From Burkholderiales bacterium RIFCSPLOWO2_12_FULL_61_40 (GTDB taxonomy: Bacteria > Pseudomonadota > Gammaproteobacteria > Burkholderiales > Burkholderiaceae_C): DNA of 64,000 nt. Position numbers and translations under genes: made by a program. The notes beneath the pieces were generated by a model. It was not told where the DNA came from and made no database searches. It saw only the letters and a list, made by a program, of their open reading frames with translations. The stretch is taken from positions 1-64,000 of the forward strand of contig MESI01000017.1 of assembly GCA_001770935.1 (NCBI GenBank), given 5' to 3'. The stretch's first letter is position 1, and each line of letters starts with the position of its first letter. Positions 25,390-34,576 of this stretch are shown in pieces.

Positions 25390-25985
25390 CACATCAGCTG
25401 TTTTCTGGCACGGTGCAAGCGCACAAACAGGCTGGCCTCGCTGATGCACAGGCGCTGGCACACGGCCTCGGAAGACTCTTCCTCCAGCACCCGGAACTGC
25501 ACCACGTCCCGCAGGCCCGGCGGCAAGGTGGAAATGCGTTGCAGGGTCTGCTGCAGGCGCTGGCGGTGTTCGGCAAGTTCGTCGGGCATGGCGCCTTCAC
25601 ACACGGGCTGGTGCGCCACTTCATCGTCCGCCTCGGTGTCAAAACTCTCAAAACGCACGCTGTGGCGAATGAGGTCGATGATTTTGTTTTTCAAAATGGC
25701 GGTCAACCAGCTTCGCAGCGCCGCGCGGCCTGAAAAAGTAGCGCGCCCGGAGATCACCGCTTCAAACACATCGTGCACCACGTCTTCGGCCTGGGTGGGG
25801 TCTTGTAATTTGCGCCGGGCAAAACGCACCAGGTAGTCGCGGTGTTCGACCACATCGTCCCAGCACAGGGGGAGCGCCGGGCCGGCGTCAAAGCAGGCCA
25901 GGCCTGCGGTGGAGGCCGGGGAGCTGCTGGAGTGGTGGGCGAGGATCATGGTGTTTTGTGTTTCAAGTGGCGGCGATGGGTCCAC
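25386..25985 (-). CDS. ECF-type RNA polymerase sigma factor
   Basis: 199 residues. Sigma region 2 is RDYLVRFARRKLQDPTQAEDVVHDVFEAV and SWLTAILKNKIIDLIRHS; region 4 is LPPGLRDVVQFRVLEEESSEAVCQRLCISEASLFVRLHRARKQL. AGGGA sits six bases before the GTG at 25985, favouring that start. It resembles small-genome-context ECF factors whose regulator is encoded elsewhere: no anti-sigma gene lies next to it. It is divergent from a two-component system. Confidence 0.88.
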   Translation of the reverse strand: MDPSPPLETQNTMILAHHSSSSPASTAGLACFDAGPALPLCWDDVVEHRDYLVRFARRKLQDPTQAEDVVHDVFEAVISGRATFSGRAALRSWLTAILKNKIIDLIRHSVRFESFDTEADDEVAHQPVCEGAMPDELAEHRQRLQQTLQRISTLPPGLRDVVQFRVLEEESSEAVCQRLCISEASLFVRLHRARKQLMC

Positions 25986-26075
25986 TGTCGTTCCCTGAGC
26001 TCACGCCCATCTCTCGAAATATCACAGCCAGATAACAATTGCGTAAGAAAACCGCGACAGACCTGACTTAGCATC

Positions 26076-26795
26076 ATGGACATGAAAAAAATCCTGGTGG
26101 CTGAAGACCAAGCCGATATCCGCAACCTGCTGGTGCTGAACCTGCGCAGTGCAGGTTATGAGGTCACCGATGTGGCCGATGGCTTGGCCGCCCTGGCCGC
26201 CGAGACCGCGCGCAACCACGACCTGCTGGTGCTGGATTTGATGATGCCCGGCCTGGACGGCCTGGAGCTGTGCAAGACCCTGCGCGCACGCGGCTGCAGC
26301 ACGCCCATCCTGATGCTGACCGCCAAGTCCACCGAACTGGACCGGGTGTTGGGGCTGGAACTGGGCGCGGACGATTACCTGACCAAGCCCTTTTCCCTGG
26401 CCGAGCTGCTGGCCCGCGTCAAAGCGCTGCTGCGCCGTGCCGACTTGCTGCGCGCAGCCCAGCTCGGAGCGCAGACCCAGGCCAGTGTGTTGCGCAACGG
26501 CGATCTGGAGATTCTGCCGGTCAAACGCCAGGCCCATATGCGTGGCCAGGCGCTGGACTTCACGGCGCTGGAGTTTGATCTGCTGCTGCATTTTGCGCAG
26601 CACCCGGGCCATGTGTTTTCACGCGGGCAACTGCTCAACGCCGTGTGGGGCTACACCCACGATGGTTATGAACACACCGTCACCACCCACATCAACCGCT
26701 TGCGCGCCAAGCTGGAGGCCGACCCGCTGCGCCCAGAGCTGATCCTGACGGTGCGCGGTGCCGGTTACAAAATGCGCGAAGCCCCGCGCGCCTGA
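26076..26795 (+). CDS. OmpR-family response regulator
   Basis: 239 residues. Receiver domain 1-120 with the acidic pocket (VAEDQAD), phospho-acceptor Asp in LLVLDLMMPG and Lys in YLTKPFS. The C-terminal winged helix (ALDFTALEFDLLLHFAQHPGHVFSRGQLLNAVWG) binds DNA. It is followed four bases later by its sensor kinase. The start could be the ATG at 26076 or 26082. The signal is unknown. Confidence 0.93.
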   Translation: MDMKKILVAEDQADIRNLLVLNLRSAGYEVTDVADGLAALAAETARNHDLLVLDLMMPGLDGLELCKTLRARGCSTPILMLTAKSTELDRVLGLELGADDYLTKPFSLAELLARVKALLRRADLLRAAQLGAQTQASVLRNGDLEILPVKRQAHMRGQALDFTALEFDLLLHFAQHPGHVFSRGQLLNAVWGYTHDGYEHTVTTHINRLRAKLEADPLRPELILTVRGAGYKMREAPRA

Positions 26796-26799
26796 ATGC

Positions 26800-28347
26800 A
26801 TGACGGTTCGCCTCAAAATTGCGCTCACCATTTTTCTGACCGGGTTGTTGACGGCGGTAGGGGTGCTGGCCACCGTGGTATTTGCGTTTCAGCGCTTTGA
26901 GCACGAAGCCACCTACTACCGGGCCAGCGCTTTTCTGGAGCGCGTGGTGGCCAAACACAGCGATATGTTCGCCATGCAGGAGCGGTTTCGGGAGGACTTC
27001 AATGGCTTCCTGGGCAACCTGGTCCTGTTCGAACCCGACACGCAGCTCTACCTGCTCGACAGCCAGGGCGCTGTCATCGCGTCTTCCAGCGATATGCCCT
27101 TGCCTAAAGGCTTCAAGGTCGCACTGAAACCTGTGCTGGAAGCCGCTGGGGCTGAACCCATGCCTTATGTGCTGGGCGACGACCCCGAGCGCATGGACGC
27201 CAGCGCCGTGATCGCGGCCCGGGCGCTGCGCCGCACGGTCATCCGCAACGGCCCCGGCGTGGACGGCTACCTGTATGTGGTGAGCCACAAGGCCCGCTTG
27301 CCGCAGGGCGGCCTGGCCGCGCTGCAAAGCACCTTTGCCAAACCCGCGCTGGTTTCGATTTTGGCAGTGCTGGCCCTGGGCACGTTGCTGGCGGCCTGGG
27401 TGACTGCCGCCGTGACCCGGCCGCTGCAACAACTCACCGCCTCGGTGGCCGCTGTCACGCGCCACGGGCTGGAAGACTTCTCGGCGGCACCGGATGCGGT
27501 GGGCGCCGCGCCGTTTGGTCTGGCGCCCACCTCGGCCCAAGACGAATTCGGCCAACTCGGCCAGGGCATACGCAGCATGCTGGCCACCTTGCATGCCCAG
27601 TGGAGCATGCTGCGCCGCCTGGACCACTTCCGCCGCGAAGGCGTCAGCAATTTGTCGCACGATTTGCGCTCCCCCCTGACCGCCACCGCCGCCTGCCTGG
27701 AAACCCTGGAAGGCCGCTGGGCGGGCCATGCCGAGCGCAACGCCGACCGCCAGTTGCTGGAAGTGGCTTTGCGCAACACCCGCAATGCCGCACGGCTGGT
27801 GCAATCCCTGGGCGATCTGGCGCAACTGGACGAACCGGAGTTCAAGCTCAAAACGGAAATGATGGACGTCTCGGAGCTGCTGGACGACGTGGCGCTGCGT
27901 TTCACCGAACGCGCGGCGCGCCAGGGGGTGCATATCGAAGCCTGTCCCAGTGCGGCGGATGCGTCTGTGGCCGACAGTGCAGCAGTGCCGCTGGCCGCCG
28001 TGGATGTGGAGTTGTTTGAACGCGCCCTGGCCAACCTGGTGGACAACGCGCTCAAGGTCTGCCCCGCAGGCGCCAGCATCTGCCTGGACGCCAGTTGCGT
28101 AGGCCACGAAGTGCAGGTCACCGTCAGCGACACCGGCCCCGGCATCGCGCCCGCCGATCTGCCCCACCTGTTCGACCGCTTCTACCAAAGCCGCCACAAC
28201 GTGGCCCCGGCCACCGGCGAAGGCGGCAAAGGCCTGGGCCTGGCCATCGTCAAACGCATCGTCGAACTGCATGCGGGCCGCGTACAGGTGGACAGCGCGC
28301 CGGTGGCGGGGACTCGGGTCACTTTGACGCTGCCGGGTCGGGTGTGA
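26800..28347 (+). CDS. Membrane sensor histidine kinase
   Basis: 515 residues from MTVRLKIALTIFLTGLLTAVGVL; the track start at 26758 lies in the preceding gene. Two membrane segments bracket a ~150-residue periplasmic sensor. HAMP and a linker follow (WVTAAVTRPLQQLTASV). The H box is SNLSHDLRSPLTATAACLE, with N box NLVDNALKV and G boxes DTGPGIAP and GKGLGLAIVKRIVELH. It partners the OmpR-type regulator upstream. The cognate signal cannot be read. Confidence 0.92.
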   Translation: MTVRLKIALTIFLTGLLTAVGVLATVVFAFQRFEHEATYYRASAFLERVVAKHSDMFAMQERFREDFNGFLGNLVLFEPDTQLYLLDSQGAVIASSSDMPLPKGFKVALKPVLEAAGAEPMPYVLGDDPERMDASAVIAARALRRTVIRNGPGVDGYLYVVSHKARLPQGGLAALQSTFAKPALVSILAVLALGTLLAAWVTAAVTRPLQQLTASVAAVTRHGLEDFSAAPDAVGAAPFGLAPTSAQDEFGQLGQGIRSMLATLHAQWSMLRRLDHFRREGVSNLSHDLRSPLTATAACLETLEGRWAGHAERNADRQLLEVALRNTRNAARLVQSLGDLAQLDEPEFKLKTEMMDVSELLDDVALRFTERAARQGVHIEACPSAADASVADSAAVPLAAVDVELFERALANLVDNALKVCPAGASICLDASCVGHEVQVTVSDTGPGIAPADLPHLFDRFYQSRHNVAPATGEGGKGLGLAIVKRIVELHAGRVQVDSAPVAGTRVTLTLPGRV

Positions 28348-28377
28348 GGGGGGAGGGTATTAACGGTGGTTAGGTAT

Positions 28378-28432
28378 CAAATAGGCCTGCAGCCCTGGTG
28401 AAATGTGCGGTAGCCGCTATGAAATATATAGC
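28378..28432 (-). repeat. Dispersed ~55 bp repeat, copy 3 (divergent)
   Basis: CAAATAGGCCTGCAGCCCTGGTGAAATGTGCGGTAGCCGCTATGAAATATATAGC is an older, diverged copy in reverse orientation with the hairpin GCTAT-N7-ATAGC retained. It forms an inverted pair with copy 4 about 150 bases away. Confidence 0.6.
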
Positions 28433-28582
28433 GAGTCTTTTTAAAGGGGCCAGGCTCGAATTAAAGGTCGGCATCGCACCAGCCGCCCCTGCTCCCACCC
28501 CTCCCGCGTTCACCATTCCCATAAAAACCAGTGAACTCAACCGTTGCGTTGGGAATGTCATGTCGAACATCATTCAAGTGTT
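28433..28582. other. Non-coding spacer between inverted repeat copies
   Basis: 150 bases between the histidine kinase and dinG-like genes. It contains AAAGGGGCCAGGCTCGAATTAAAG, a motif reminiscent of the GGTCAGGCTCGAATT tails often seen beside REP/transposase remnants. The short frames listed here (28370-28573 and 28398-28598) have no recognisable product. Confidence 0.4.
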
Positions 28583-28636
28583 GCTATTGTTTATGTAGCT
28601 GCTTGCGCACATTCTGCAAGGGCTACAGGCCCAAAC
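28583..28636 (+). repeat. Dispersed ~55 bp repeat, copy 4
   Basis: GCTATTGTTTATGTAGC then TGCTTGCGCACATTCTGCAAGGGCTACAGGCCCAAA, forward orientation, ending six bases before the stop of the dinG-like gene. Confidence 0.75.
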
Positions 28637-28641
28637 AATCC

Positions 28642-30795
28642 CTAAGTCCGGCTGTCCCGCCGCTCCAGCCGGTAGGGCGGCAATCCGGCCAGCATGCGCC
28701 GTCCATAGGTCTGCAGCTGCAGGCGTTTGTCGTAGCAAATCACCTGGGCGCGGTCGTCTTCGGTGCGGATGGCGCGGCCGGTCCATTGCAGCAGCTTGAT
28801 GCCGGTGGCCGGAATCACCAGCTCGTTGAAGGGGTCGCGGCCCACGCTGCGCAGCCATTCGGCGCGCGCCTCGTCCACCGGGTCGGAGGGCGGCGCGAAG
28901 GGCAGTTTGGCGATGCACACCGTTTCGCACAGGGCGCCGGGCAGGTCCAGCCCTTCGCCAAAGGACTGCAGGCCAAAGATGACCGAAGGATTGCCGGACT
29001 CCACCCGCGCCATGTGGGTGGCCAGCAGGCGCGCGCGCGACAGGGTGCCCTGCACCAGCACGGCGTCTTTCAGTGTGTAGGGCAGGGCCTCGGTGGCGGT
29101 GCGCATTTGGGCGCGTGAGGTGAACAGCACCAGCGCACCGCGCTGCACCTGGGCCAGGTCGGCCATCAGCTCGGCCACCATCTCGCGGGTGTAGGCCTCG
29201 GCGTTTTTGGGGTCGGTCTGGGTATGGACCACGGTGAGCGTGCCCTGCGCGGTGTAGTCAAAGGGGCTGGCCACTTCCAGCGCGGTCACGTTCGGGTTGT
29301 TGATTAGTCCGGCTTCCCGCAAAAAGTAGTCAAAGCTGCCGCAGCTGGTGAGCGAGGCCGAGGTCAGCACCGCGCCGCGCGTCTGGCTCCACAAAAACTG
29401 ACGCAGCAGGTCGCCGGGGACGATGGGGCAGGCGTGGGCGGTCAGGGTTAGAAAGCTGCTTTCGCTTTCGGCCTGCAGCCACTTGGCCAGAGGCTGCTCG
29501 CCATGCTCCAGCATCAGCCCGGCGGTGGACACCAGGGCGCCCAGGCGCGGCGCCAGGCCGCCCAGTTGCGCATAGAGCTGGGCGCAAAGCACGGCCTGCG
29601 AGGGGTCCTCCTTGGCCACGGCCTTGACGTCCACACCCAGGGCTTCCAGCACCTTGGACAGGCCCGCGGCCTGCGCGTGGATTTGTGTCACCGGCTCGTG
29701 CAGGGCCTCGGGCAAGACGCCGTGGGCAAAACGCAGGGTGCCGTCCTGCCCACCACCGTCTGCATTTTTTCCGGTCTGGGCCCAGACCAGGTCCATGGCC
29801 ATGCGCGCCAGGGTGGTCAGCACGCCCTTGAGCTGGCTGGTGACGGTTTGCACGTCTTCGCCAATATGCAGGTGCAGTTTGCCGGCCACCTCGTTCAGGG
29901 TTTTGGGCAGTTTGTCCAGCCAGCGCAGGTTGGACAGGTCCATGGCGCTGGAAAATTGGTCGAGCGCCACCGCAGGCAGGTGGTGTGCTTCGTCAAACAC
30001 CACCAGGCAGTTGTCCAGGTCGGGCAGGGTCTTCATGCCCAGCGAGGCCAGCACCAGGTCGTGGTTGGCCACAATGACATTGGCCTCGGCCAGCCGGGTG
30101 CGGGCGTTGTAGTAGCTGCATTCCCGAAAACGCGGGCAGTGGCGCGCGGTGCAGGTGTGGCGCTCGGCGGCCACCCCGGCCCAGTCGCGCGGGTCGGGGG
30201 TGTCACTCAGGGTGTCGCGGTCGCCATCCCATTGGCCTTTGGCCAGCAGGTGGGCCATGGACTCGTAGAGGTGGATGCGGCGCTCTTCAATCGCCTCTTG
30301 CGAGGCGGTGGACGGCAAGGCGGCTGCGGGCAGCTCGTCTTCAAACATGTCGTCGCCGCCGCTACCCGTGCCCACCAGGCGCTCCAGCTTGATCTTGCAC
30401 ACATAGCGCCCGCGCCCCTTGGCCAGGGCGTAGGCAAAGGGGGTGTCCATGCTGGCGGCCAGCGCCGGCAGGTCCTTGGTCATCAGTTGCTCTTGCAGGG
30501 CCACTGTGGCGGTGGAGATCAGCACCCGGGTTTTGCGCTCCAGCGCCATGGCAATGGCGGTGCTGGAGTAGGCGGCGGATTTGCCCACGCCGGTGCCGGC
30601 CTGGATGACGGTGATGGCCTTGTTGGGGTGGGGGTGTTCGCCCAGATCGGCCCGGGACAGGGTGGTGGCAATGCTTTGCGCCATGTCGTGCTGGCCTGGG
30701 CGCGCGCGAAAGCCGGGCGTAGCGCCGACCACGCGTTCAAACGCGTCCAGGGCATGGGCGGCCAGGGCTGCGCTGGCGGGTGTTTCAAAAGTCAA
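28642..30795 (-). CDS. dinG: DinG/YoaA-family ATP-dependent DNA helicase
   Basis: 717 residues. Walker A is IQAGTGVGKSAAYSS and the DEAH box VVFDEAHHLP. Between them four cysteines (RYVC, RHTC, ARHC, FREC) make the FeS cluster typical of XPD/DinG superfamily 2 helicases. C-terminal motifs include GLQSFGEGLDLPG and QWTGRAIRTEDD. It unwinds 5'-3' and is used in repair and R-loop or G4 resolution. The only in-frame start is TTG at 30795. I cannot separate DinG from YoaA with certainty. Confidence 0.88.
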   Translation of the reverse strand: MTFETPASAALAAHALDAFERVVGATPGFRARPGQHDMAQSIATTLSRADLGEHPHPNKAITVIQAGTGVGKSAAYSSTAIAMALERKTRVLISTATVALQEQLMTKDLPALAASMDTPFAYALAKGRGRYVCKIKLERLVGTGSGGDDMFEDELPAAALPSTASQEAIEERRIHLYESMAHLLAKGQWDGDRDTLSDTPDPRDWAGVAAERHTCTARHCPRFRECSYYNARTRLAEANVIVANHDLVLASLGMKTLPDLDNCLVVFDEAHHLPAVALDQFSSAMDLSNLRWLDKLPKTLNEVAGKLHLHIGEDVQTVTSQLKGVLTTLARMAMDLVWAQTGKNADGGGQDGTLRFAHGVLPEALHEPVTQIHAQAAGLSKVLEALGVDVKAVAKEDPSQAVLCAQLYAQLGGLAPRLGALVSTAGLMLEHGEQPLAKWLQAESESSFLTLTAHACPIVPGDLLRQFLWSQTRGAVLTSASLTSCGSFDYFLREAGLINNPNVTALEVASPFDYTAQGTLTVVHTQTDPKNAEAYTREMVAELMADLAQVQRGALVLFTSRAQMRTATEALPYTLKDAVLVQGTLSRARLLATHMARVESGNPSVIFGLQSFGEGLDLPGALCETVCIAKLPFAPPSDPVDEARAEWLRSVGRDPFNELVIPATGIKLLQWTGRAIRTEDDRAQVICYDKRLQLQTYGRRMLAGLPPYRLERRDSRT

Positions 30796-30924
30796 GGCAT
30801 TCCAGGGAAGAGGACAGGGGAGCTTGAATATAACGGGTGGCTGCGATAATCGGGCTACCGCGCTACCTCGGGGTACTTACCGTTACGCCGTACGCGCTTT
30901 TTTTACCATACCGGAGTTCTTTGA

Positions 30925-32055
30925 ATGACCACCGTTCACGCCTTGGCGGGCGCTGTTGCGCGCCGCACTTTTTTGAAAAATTCAGCGCTGGCCGGCATGG
31001 CTGCTGCGCTGCCTGCTATCAATTTTGCACAAACGGCGGAGCGCCAGTTCAACCCCCGGCCCGGCCTCTGGCGCACTTTTGAGGTGACCACCCGCGTCGA
31101 TATTGCCCAACCCCAGGGCGTGACCCGTGTCTGGCTGCCGTTGCCCAGCGTCAATAGCGATTGGCAAAAATCCTTGGAGAGTAGTTTCTCCAGCAACGGC
31201 AAAACCGAACTGACAAGCGACGACCGTTATGGTGCACGCATGCTGTACGCGGAGTTTGCGGCCGACGAGGCCCGCCCCTATGTGGAGCTGACCAGCCGCA
31301 TCCAGACCCAGAATCGGGCGCAGAACTGGGCACAAGCCCCCGTGGCCGCGGAAGACGCCGCCACCCTGAAATACTGGATGCAACCCACCAGCCTGCTGCC
31401 CACCGACGGCATTGTGCGCACAACGGCCCAGGAGGCCATTCGCGGCGCCAGCACCGATGCCGAAAAGGCCCAAAAGCTGTTCGACTGGATCGTGGCCAAT
31501 ACCTTTCGCGAGCCCAAGGTGCGCGGCTGTGGCGAAGGCGATATCAAGACCATGCTGGAAACTGGCAACCTGGGTGGCAAATGCGCCGATCTGAACTCTT
31601 TGTTTGTGGGCCTGTGCCGCTCGGTGGGCCTGCCAGCCCGCGATGTGTACGGGATACGCTTGGCGCCCAGCGCCTTTGGCTACAAGGAGCTGGGAGGCAA
31701 CTCCGCCAGCTTGAAGGGCGCGCAGCACTGCCGCGCCGAGGTCTACCTCAAGGGCTACGGCTGGGTCGGTATGGACCCAGCCGACGTGGCCAAAGTGATG
31801 CGTATGGAAACACCGGAGTGGATCAAGACCCCCAAAAATACCATCGTGGCGCCGGTGAACAAGGCCCTGTTTGGCGGCTGGGAAGGCAACTGGATGGCCT
31901 ACAACAGCGCCCACGATGTGGCCTTGCCGCACACTGCGGGTGCGCGTCTGGGTTTTCTCATGTACCCGACGGCGGAAAATGCGGACGGTCGCCTGGACTC
32001 CTATGCGCCGGATGACTTCAAGTACCAGATCAGCGCGAAAGAAATCAAGGTCTGA
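30925..32055 (+). CDS. Secreted transglutaminase-like protein with Tat signal
   Basis: 376 residues. The N-terminus ARRTFLKNSALAGMAAALPAINFAQ is a twin-arginine signal. The transglutaminase catalytic triad is present: Cys ~220 in LGGKCADLN, His ~269 in QHCRAEVYLKGYGWVG and Asp in MDPADVAKV. The N-terminal domain (WRTFEVTTRVDIAQPQGVTRVWLPLP) is the usual leader of these proteins. It is probably a periplasmic protease or cross-linker; substrate unknown. It is divergent from the dinG-like gene. Confidence 0.85.
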   Translation: MTTVHALAGAVARRTFLKNSALAGMAAALPAINFAQTAERQFNPRPGLWRTFEVTTRVDIAQPQGVTRVWLPLPSVNSDWQKSLESSFSSNGKTELTSDDRYGARMLYAEFAADEARPYVELTSRIQTQNRAQNWAQAPVAAEDAATLKYWMQPTSLLPTDGIVRTTAQEAIRGASTDAEKAQKLFDWIVANTFREPKVRGCGEGDIKTMLETGNLGGKCADLNSLFVGLCRSVGLPARDVYGIRLAPSAFGYKELGGNSASLKGAQHCRAEVYLKGYGWVGMDPADVAKVMRMETPEWIKTPKNTIVAPVNKALFGGWEGNWMAYNSAHDVALPHTAGARLGFLMYPTAENADGRLDSYAPDDFKYQISAKEIKV

Positions 32056-32057
32056 CG

Positions 32058-32276
32058 TTAAAAGTGCGGAGGGAGTTCGTCGCGCAGGTTGCGGGGTGCA
32101 TCCAGCCCCTGCCCAGCGGACTGCTGGCGCAGGTGCTGGACCTCGCGGATCAACATGTCGATGTGCTGCTGCTGGCGGACAATGACCTTGTCCAGCTGGT
32201 CCAGCAGATCTTCCGTGAAGCTGGCCTTGATTTCCAGGTCCGTGAGGCGCTGGTCTGTGGTGTGTGAGGTTTCCAT
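32058..32276 (-). CDS. slyX: SlyX-family protein
   Basis: 72 residues, a coiled-coil protein (RLTDLEIKASFTEDLLDQLDKVIVRQQQHIDMLIREVQHL) with the conserved C-terminal PPHF that marks SlyX. Function is unknown; in E. coli it sits beside slyD. Here it is convergent with the transglutaminase-like gene, two bases between stops. Confidence 0.88.
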   Translation of the reverse strand: METSHTTDQRLTDLEIKASFTEDLLDQLDKVIVRQQQHIDMLIREVQHLRQQSAGQGLDAPRNLRDELPPHF

Positions 32277-32348
32277 CCCCCTATTGGACCCGAAATGGGC
32301 AGCCGGACTCGCATGCCTGACGCGAACCCGTGCCGACCTTGTGTATCT

Positions 32349-32921
32349 TTACCTGGATTTTGGAACCCGACCCAGCAGGTAGAACTCGGGGTTGGGCTGC
32401 ATGCCGGACATATTGGCCATGCGGTTGGACAGGCCAAAGAAGGCGGTGATGGCGCCGATGTCCCAGATGTCTTCGTCATTGAAGCCGTGGGCGTGCAAGG
32501 CGGTGAAGTCGGCGTCTTCGACCTGGTCGCTGTGCAGGCAGACTTTCATTGCAAAGTCCAGCATGGCACGCTGGCGCGGCGTAATGTCGGCCTTGCGGTA
32601 GTTGACGGCCACCTGGTCGGCCACCAGCGGTTTCTTTTCGTAAATGCGCAAAATCGCACCGTGCGCCACCACGCAGTACAGGCAGTGGTTGGCGGCGCTG
32701 GTGGTGGTGACAATCATCTCGCGGTCGCCCTTGCTCAGGCTGGAGCCTTCGCGCAGCATCAGGGCATCGTGGTAGGCAAAGAAGGCGCGCCACTCGGCGG
32801 GGCGACGGGCCAACGCCAAAAACACATTGGGGATAAACCCCGATTTTTCTTGCACTTCCAGAATCTTGGCCTGGATGTCTGCGGGTAAATCGTTGATATC
32901 GGGCATGGGGTAGCGTGCCAT
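32349..32921 (-). CDS. Peroxidase-related enzyme, AhpD/CMD fold
   Basis: 190 residues from MARYPMPDINDLPADIQAKILEVQEKSGFIPNVFLALA; the track start at 33077 overlaps the neighbour. The AhpD-like redox motif is NHCLYCVVAHGAIL (CxxC with downstream His), plus the C-terminal SNRMANMSGMQPNPEFYLLGR of the TIGR01926-type group. It probably reduces peroxides through a disulfide relay. It is divergent from another CMD-family gene 70 bases away. Confidence 0.87.
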   Translation of the reverse strand: MARYPMPDINDLPADIQAKILEVQEKSGFIPNVFLALARRPAEWRAFFAYHDALMLREGSSLSKGDREMIVTTTSAANHCLYCVVAHGAILRIYEKKPLVADQVAVNYRKADITPRQRAMLDFAMKVCLHSDQVEDADFTALHAHGFNDEDIWDIGAITAFFGLSNRMANMSGMQPNPEFYLLGRVPKSR

Positions 32922-32991
32922 AACGGGTCTCCTGTCGTGGTGGTGCAAACCATTATCCTTCTGGTTCTTATTCCTAGGCACGGAGGCCAAT

Positions 32992-33363
32992 ATGACAACC
33001 CCTTTTGAGCAAGGACTCGCCACACGCAAGCAGGTGATGGGCGAAGACTTTGTGGCGACTGCTCTCGCCAACGCCACACCGTTTACCCAGCCCCTTCAGG
33101 AGCACATCACCCGTGCCGCATGGGGTGATGTGTGGCAGCGTCCGGGGCTGGACCTCAAAACCCGCAGCCTGATCACCGTCGCCATGCTCACGGCCCTGGG
33201 CAAACAAAATGAACTCAAAGGCCATGTGCGCGGCGCCCTGAACAACGGTGCCACGGTGGCCGAGATCCAGGAGGTGTTGTTGCATGCAACCATCTACTGC
33301 GGTGTACCCGCTTCGGTGGAGGCGTTTCGCACGGCCAACGAAGTGGTCAGCGGGACAACTTAG
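32992..33363 (+). CDS. Carboxymuconolactone decarboxylase family protein
   Basis: 123 residues (MTTPFEQGLATRKQVMGEDFVATALANATPFTQPLQEHITRAAWGDVWQRPGLDLKTRSL). It is close to gamma-carboxymuconolactone decarboxylase (PcaC), including ELKGHVRGALNNGATVAEIQEVLLHATIYCGVPAS. No other protocatechuate genes are nearby, so an aromatic pathway role is unproven and it could be a general CMD-family protein. GGAGG is close to the start. Confidence 0.85.
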   Translation: MTTPFEQGLATRKQVMGEDFVATALANATPFTQPLQEHITRAAWGDVWQRPGLDLKTRSLITVAMLTALGKQNELKGHVRGALNNGATVAEIQEVLLHATIYCGVPASVEAFRTANEVVSGTT

Positions 33364-33388
33364 GGGGCGAATGGCCTTGCGGCCTTTG

Positions 33389-34498
33389 TTATTGCTTGGC
33401 GCCCAGCGCCATGGCTGCGTCCCGTGAAGCGCTCAGTGCCTGCATGTCGGGTCCACTTTGTGCAGGCCATCCGGCCAGGTGTTGCTGCGTGATGCCGCAC
33501 AGCGCGGTGATCCAGGCGGCATCGTCGTTGAGGCAGGCAATGTAATGGAATTCTTTGCCACCCGCCTTCAAAAAGGCACTGCGGCCTTCCATCGCAATTT
33601 CTTCCAGGGTTTCCAGGCAGTCGCTGGTGAAGCCGGGGCACACCACATCCACCCGGTTGACGCCGGCTTGTGCCATGGCGATCAAGGTAGGCTCGGTGTA
33701 GGGTTCCAGCCATTTGGCACGGCCCAGGCGTGACTGAAACGTCACCTTGAATTGTTCTGGGTTCAGACCCAGAGCGTGGGCCAGCAGGCGCGCCGTCTTG
33801 AAGCACTCGCAGTGGTACGGGTCGCCCAGGGCCAGCGTGCGCTCTGGCACGCCATGAAAGCTCATGACCAATTGATCCGGTCGCCCATGGGCTTGCCAAT
33901 GGCGCTGGATATTGCTGGCCAGTGCCCTGATGTAGCCGGCATCATCGTGGTAACGGTTGACAAACCGGAGTTCGGGAATATTGCGCACCTTGGCAGCCCA
34001 GGCATAGACGGCGTCAAATACGCTGGCGGTGGTGGTGGCGGAATATTGGGGGTATGCGGGAACGACCAGCACACGGGTGACGCCTTCGGCTTTGAGAGCA
34101 TCCAGCTGGGAGCCAATCGATGTCTGTCCATAACGCATGGCGTAACGCACCAGCACCCGCTGTCCGCGTTGGCCCAGCCAACCCTGGAGCAGCTTGGTTT
34201 GTTTCTCGGTCCAGACCTTGAGCGGTGAGCCCTCCGGAGTCCAGATGCTGGCGTATTTCGCAGCCGATTTTGCAGGCCGGAAACGCAAAATAATACCGTG
34301 CAGGATCAGCATCCACAGCAGCCGTGGAATCTCGACGACACGGGCATCGCTCAAAAATTCGGCCAAAAACCGCCGCACGTCGGGCGTCGTGGGTGAGTCG
34401 GGCGTCCCCAGGTTGCAAAACAGTACCGCAGTTTTCGGTGTTTGTCCGTGGACAAAGGGGGGTTCTTTGGCGAAAGCGCCAAGCGTAATTAAAGCCAT
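33389..34498 (-). CDS. hemH: Ferrochelatase
   Basis: 369 residues. The N-terminal [30 protein letters not shown] is diagnostic, with the metal-binding His in [21 protein letters not shown] and the acidic track in [16 protein letters not shown]. It inserts Fe2+ into protoporphyrin IX to make heme. It is convergent with the CMD-family gene. Confidence 0.95.
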   Translation of the reverse strand: MALITLGAFAKEPPFVHGQTPKTAVLFCNLGTPDSPTTPDVRRFLAEFLSDARVVEIPRLLWMLILHGIILRFRPAKSAAKYASIWTPEGSPLKVWTEKQTKLLQGWLGQRGQRVLVRYAMRYGQTSIGSQLDALKAEGVTRVLVVPAYPQYSATTTASVFDAVYAWAAKVRNIPELRFVNRYHDDAGYIRALASNIQRHWQAHGRPDQLVMSFHGVPERTLALGDPYHCECFKTARLLAHALGLNPEQFKVTFQSRLGRAKWLEPYTEPTLIAMAQAGVNRVDVVCPGFTSDCLETLEEIAMEGRSAFLKAGGKEFHYIACLNDDAAWITALCGITQQHLAGWPAQSGPDMQALSASRDAAMALGAKQ

Positions 34499-34576
34499 GC
34501 CGTATTCTCCCGCACCTGCGCCGGAGTTTGCCGATTGCCGCGGGCCTGTTGGCTTGTATTTCTGCGAGCCTGACGG

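Noticed and set aside
28370-28598. Two ~66-codon ORFs on opposite strands
   Set aside because: They run through the dispersed repeats and the spacer with no motif or Shine-Dalgarno sequence; not supported as genes.
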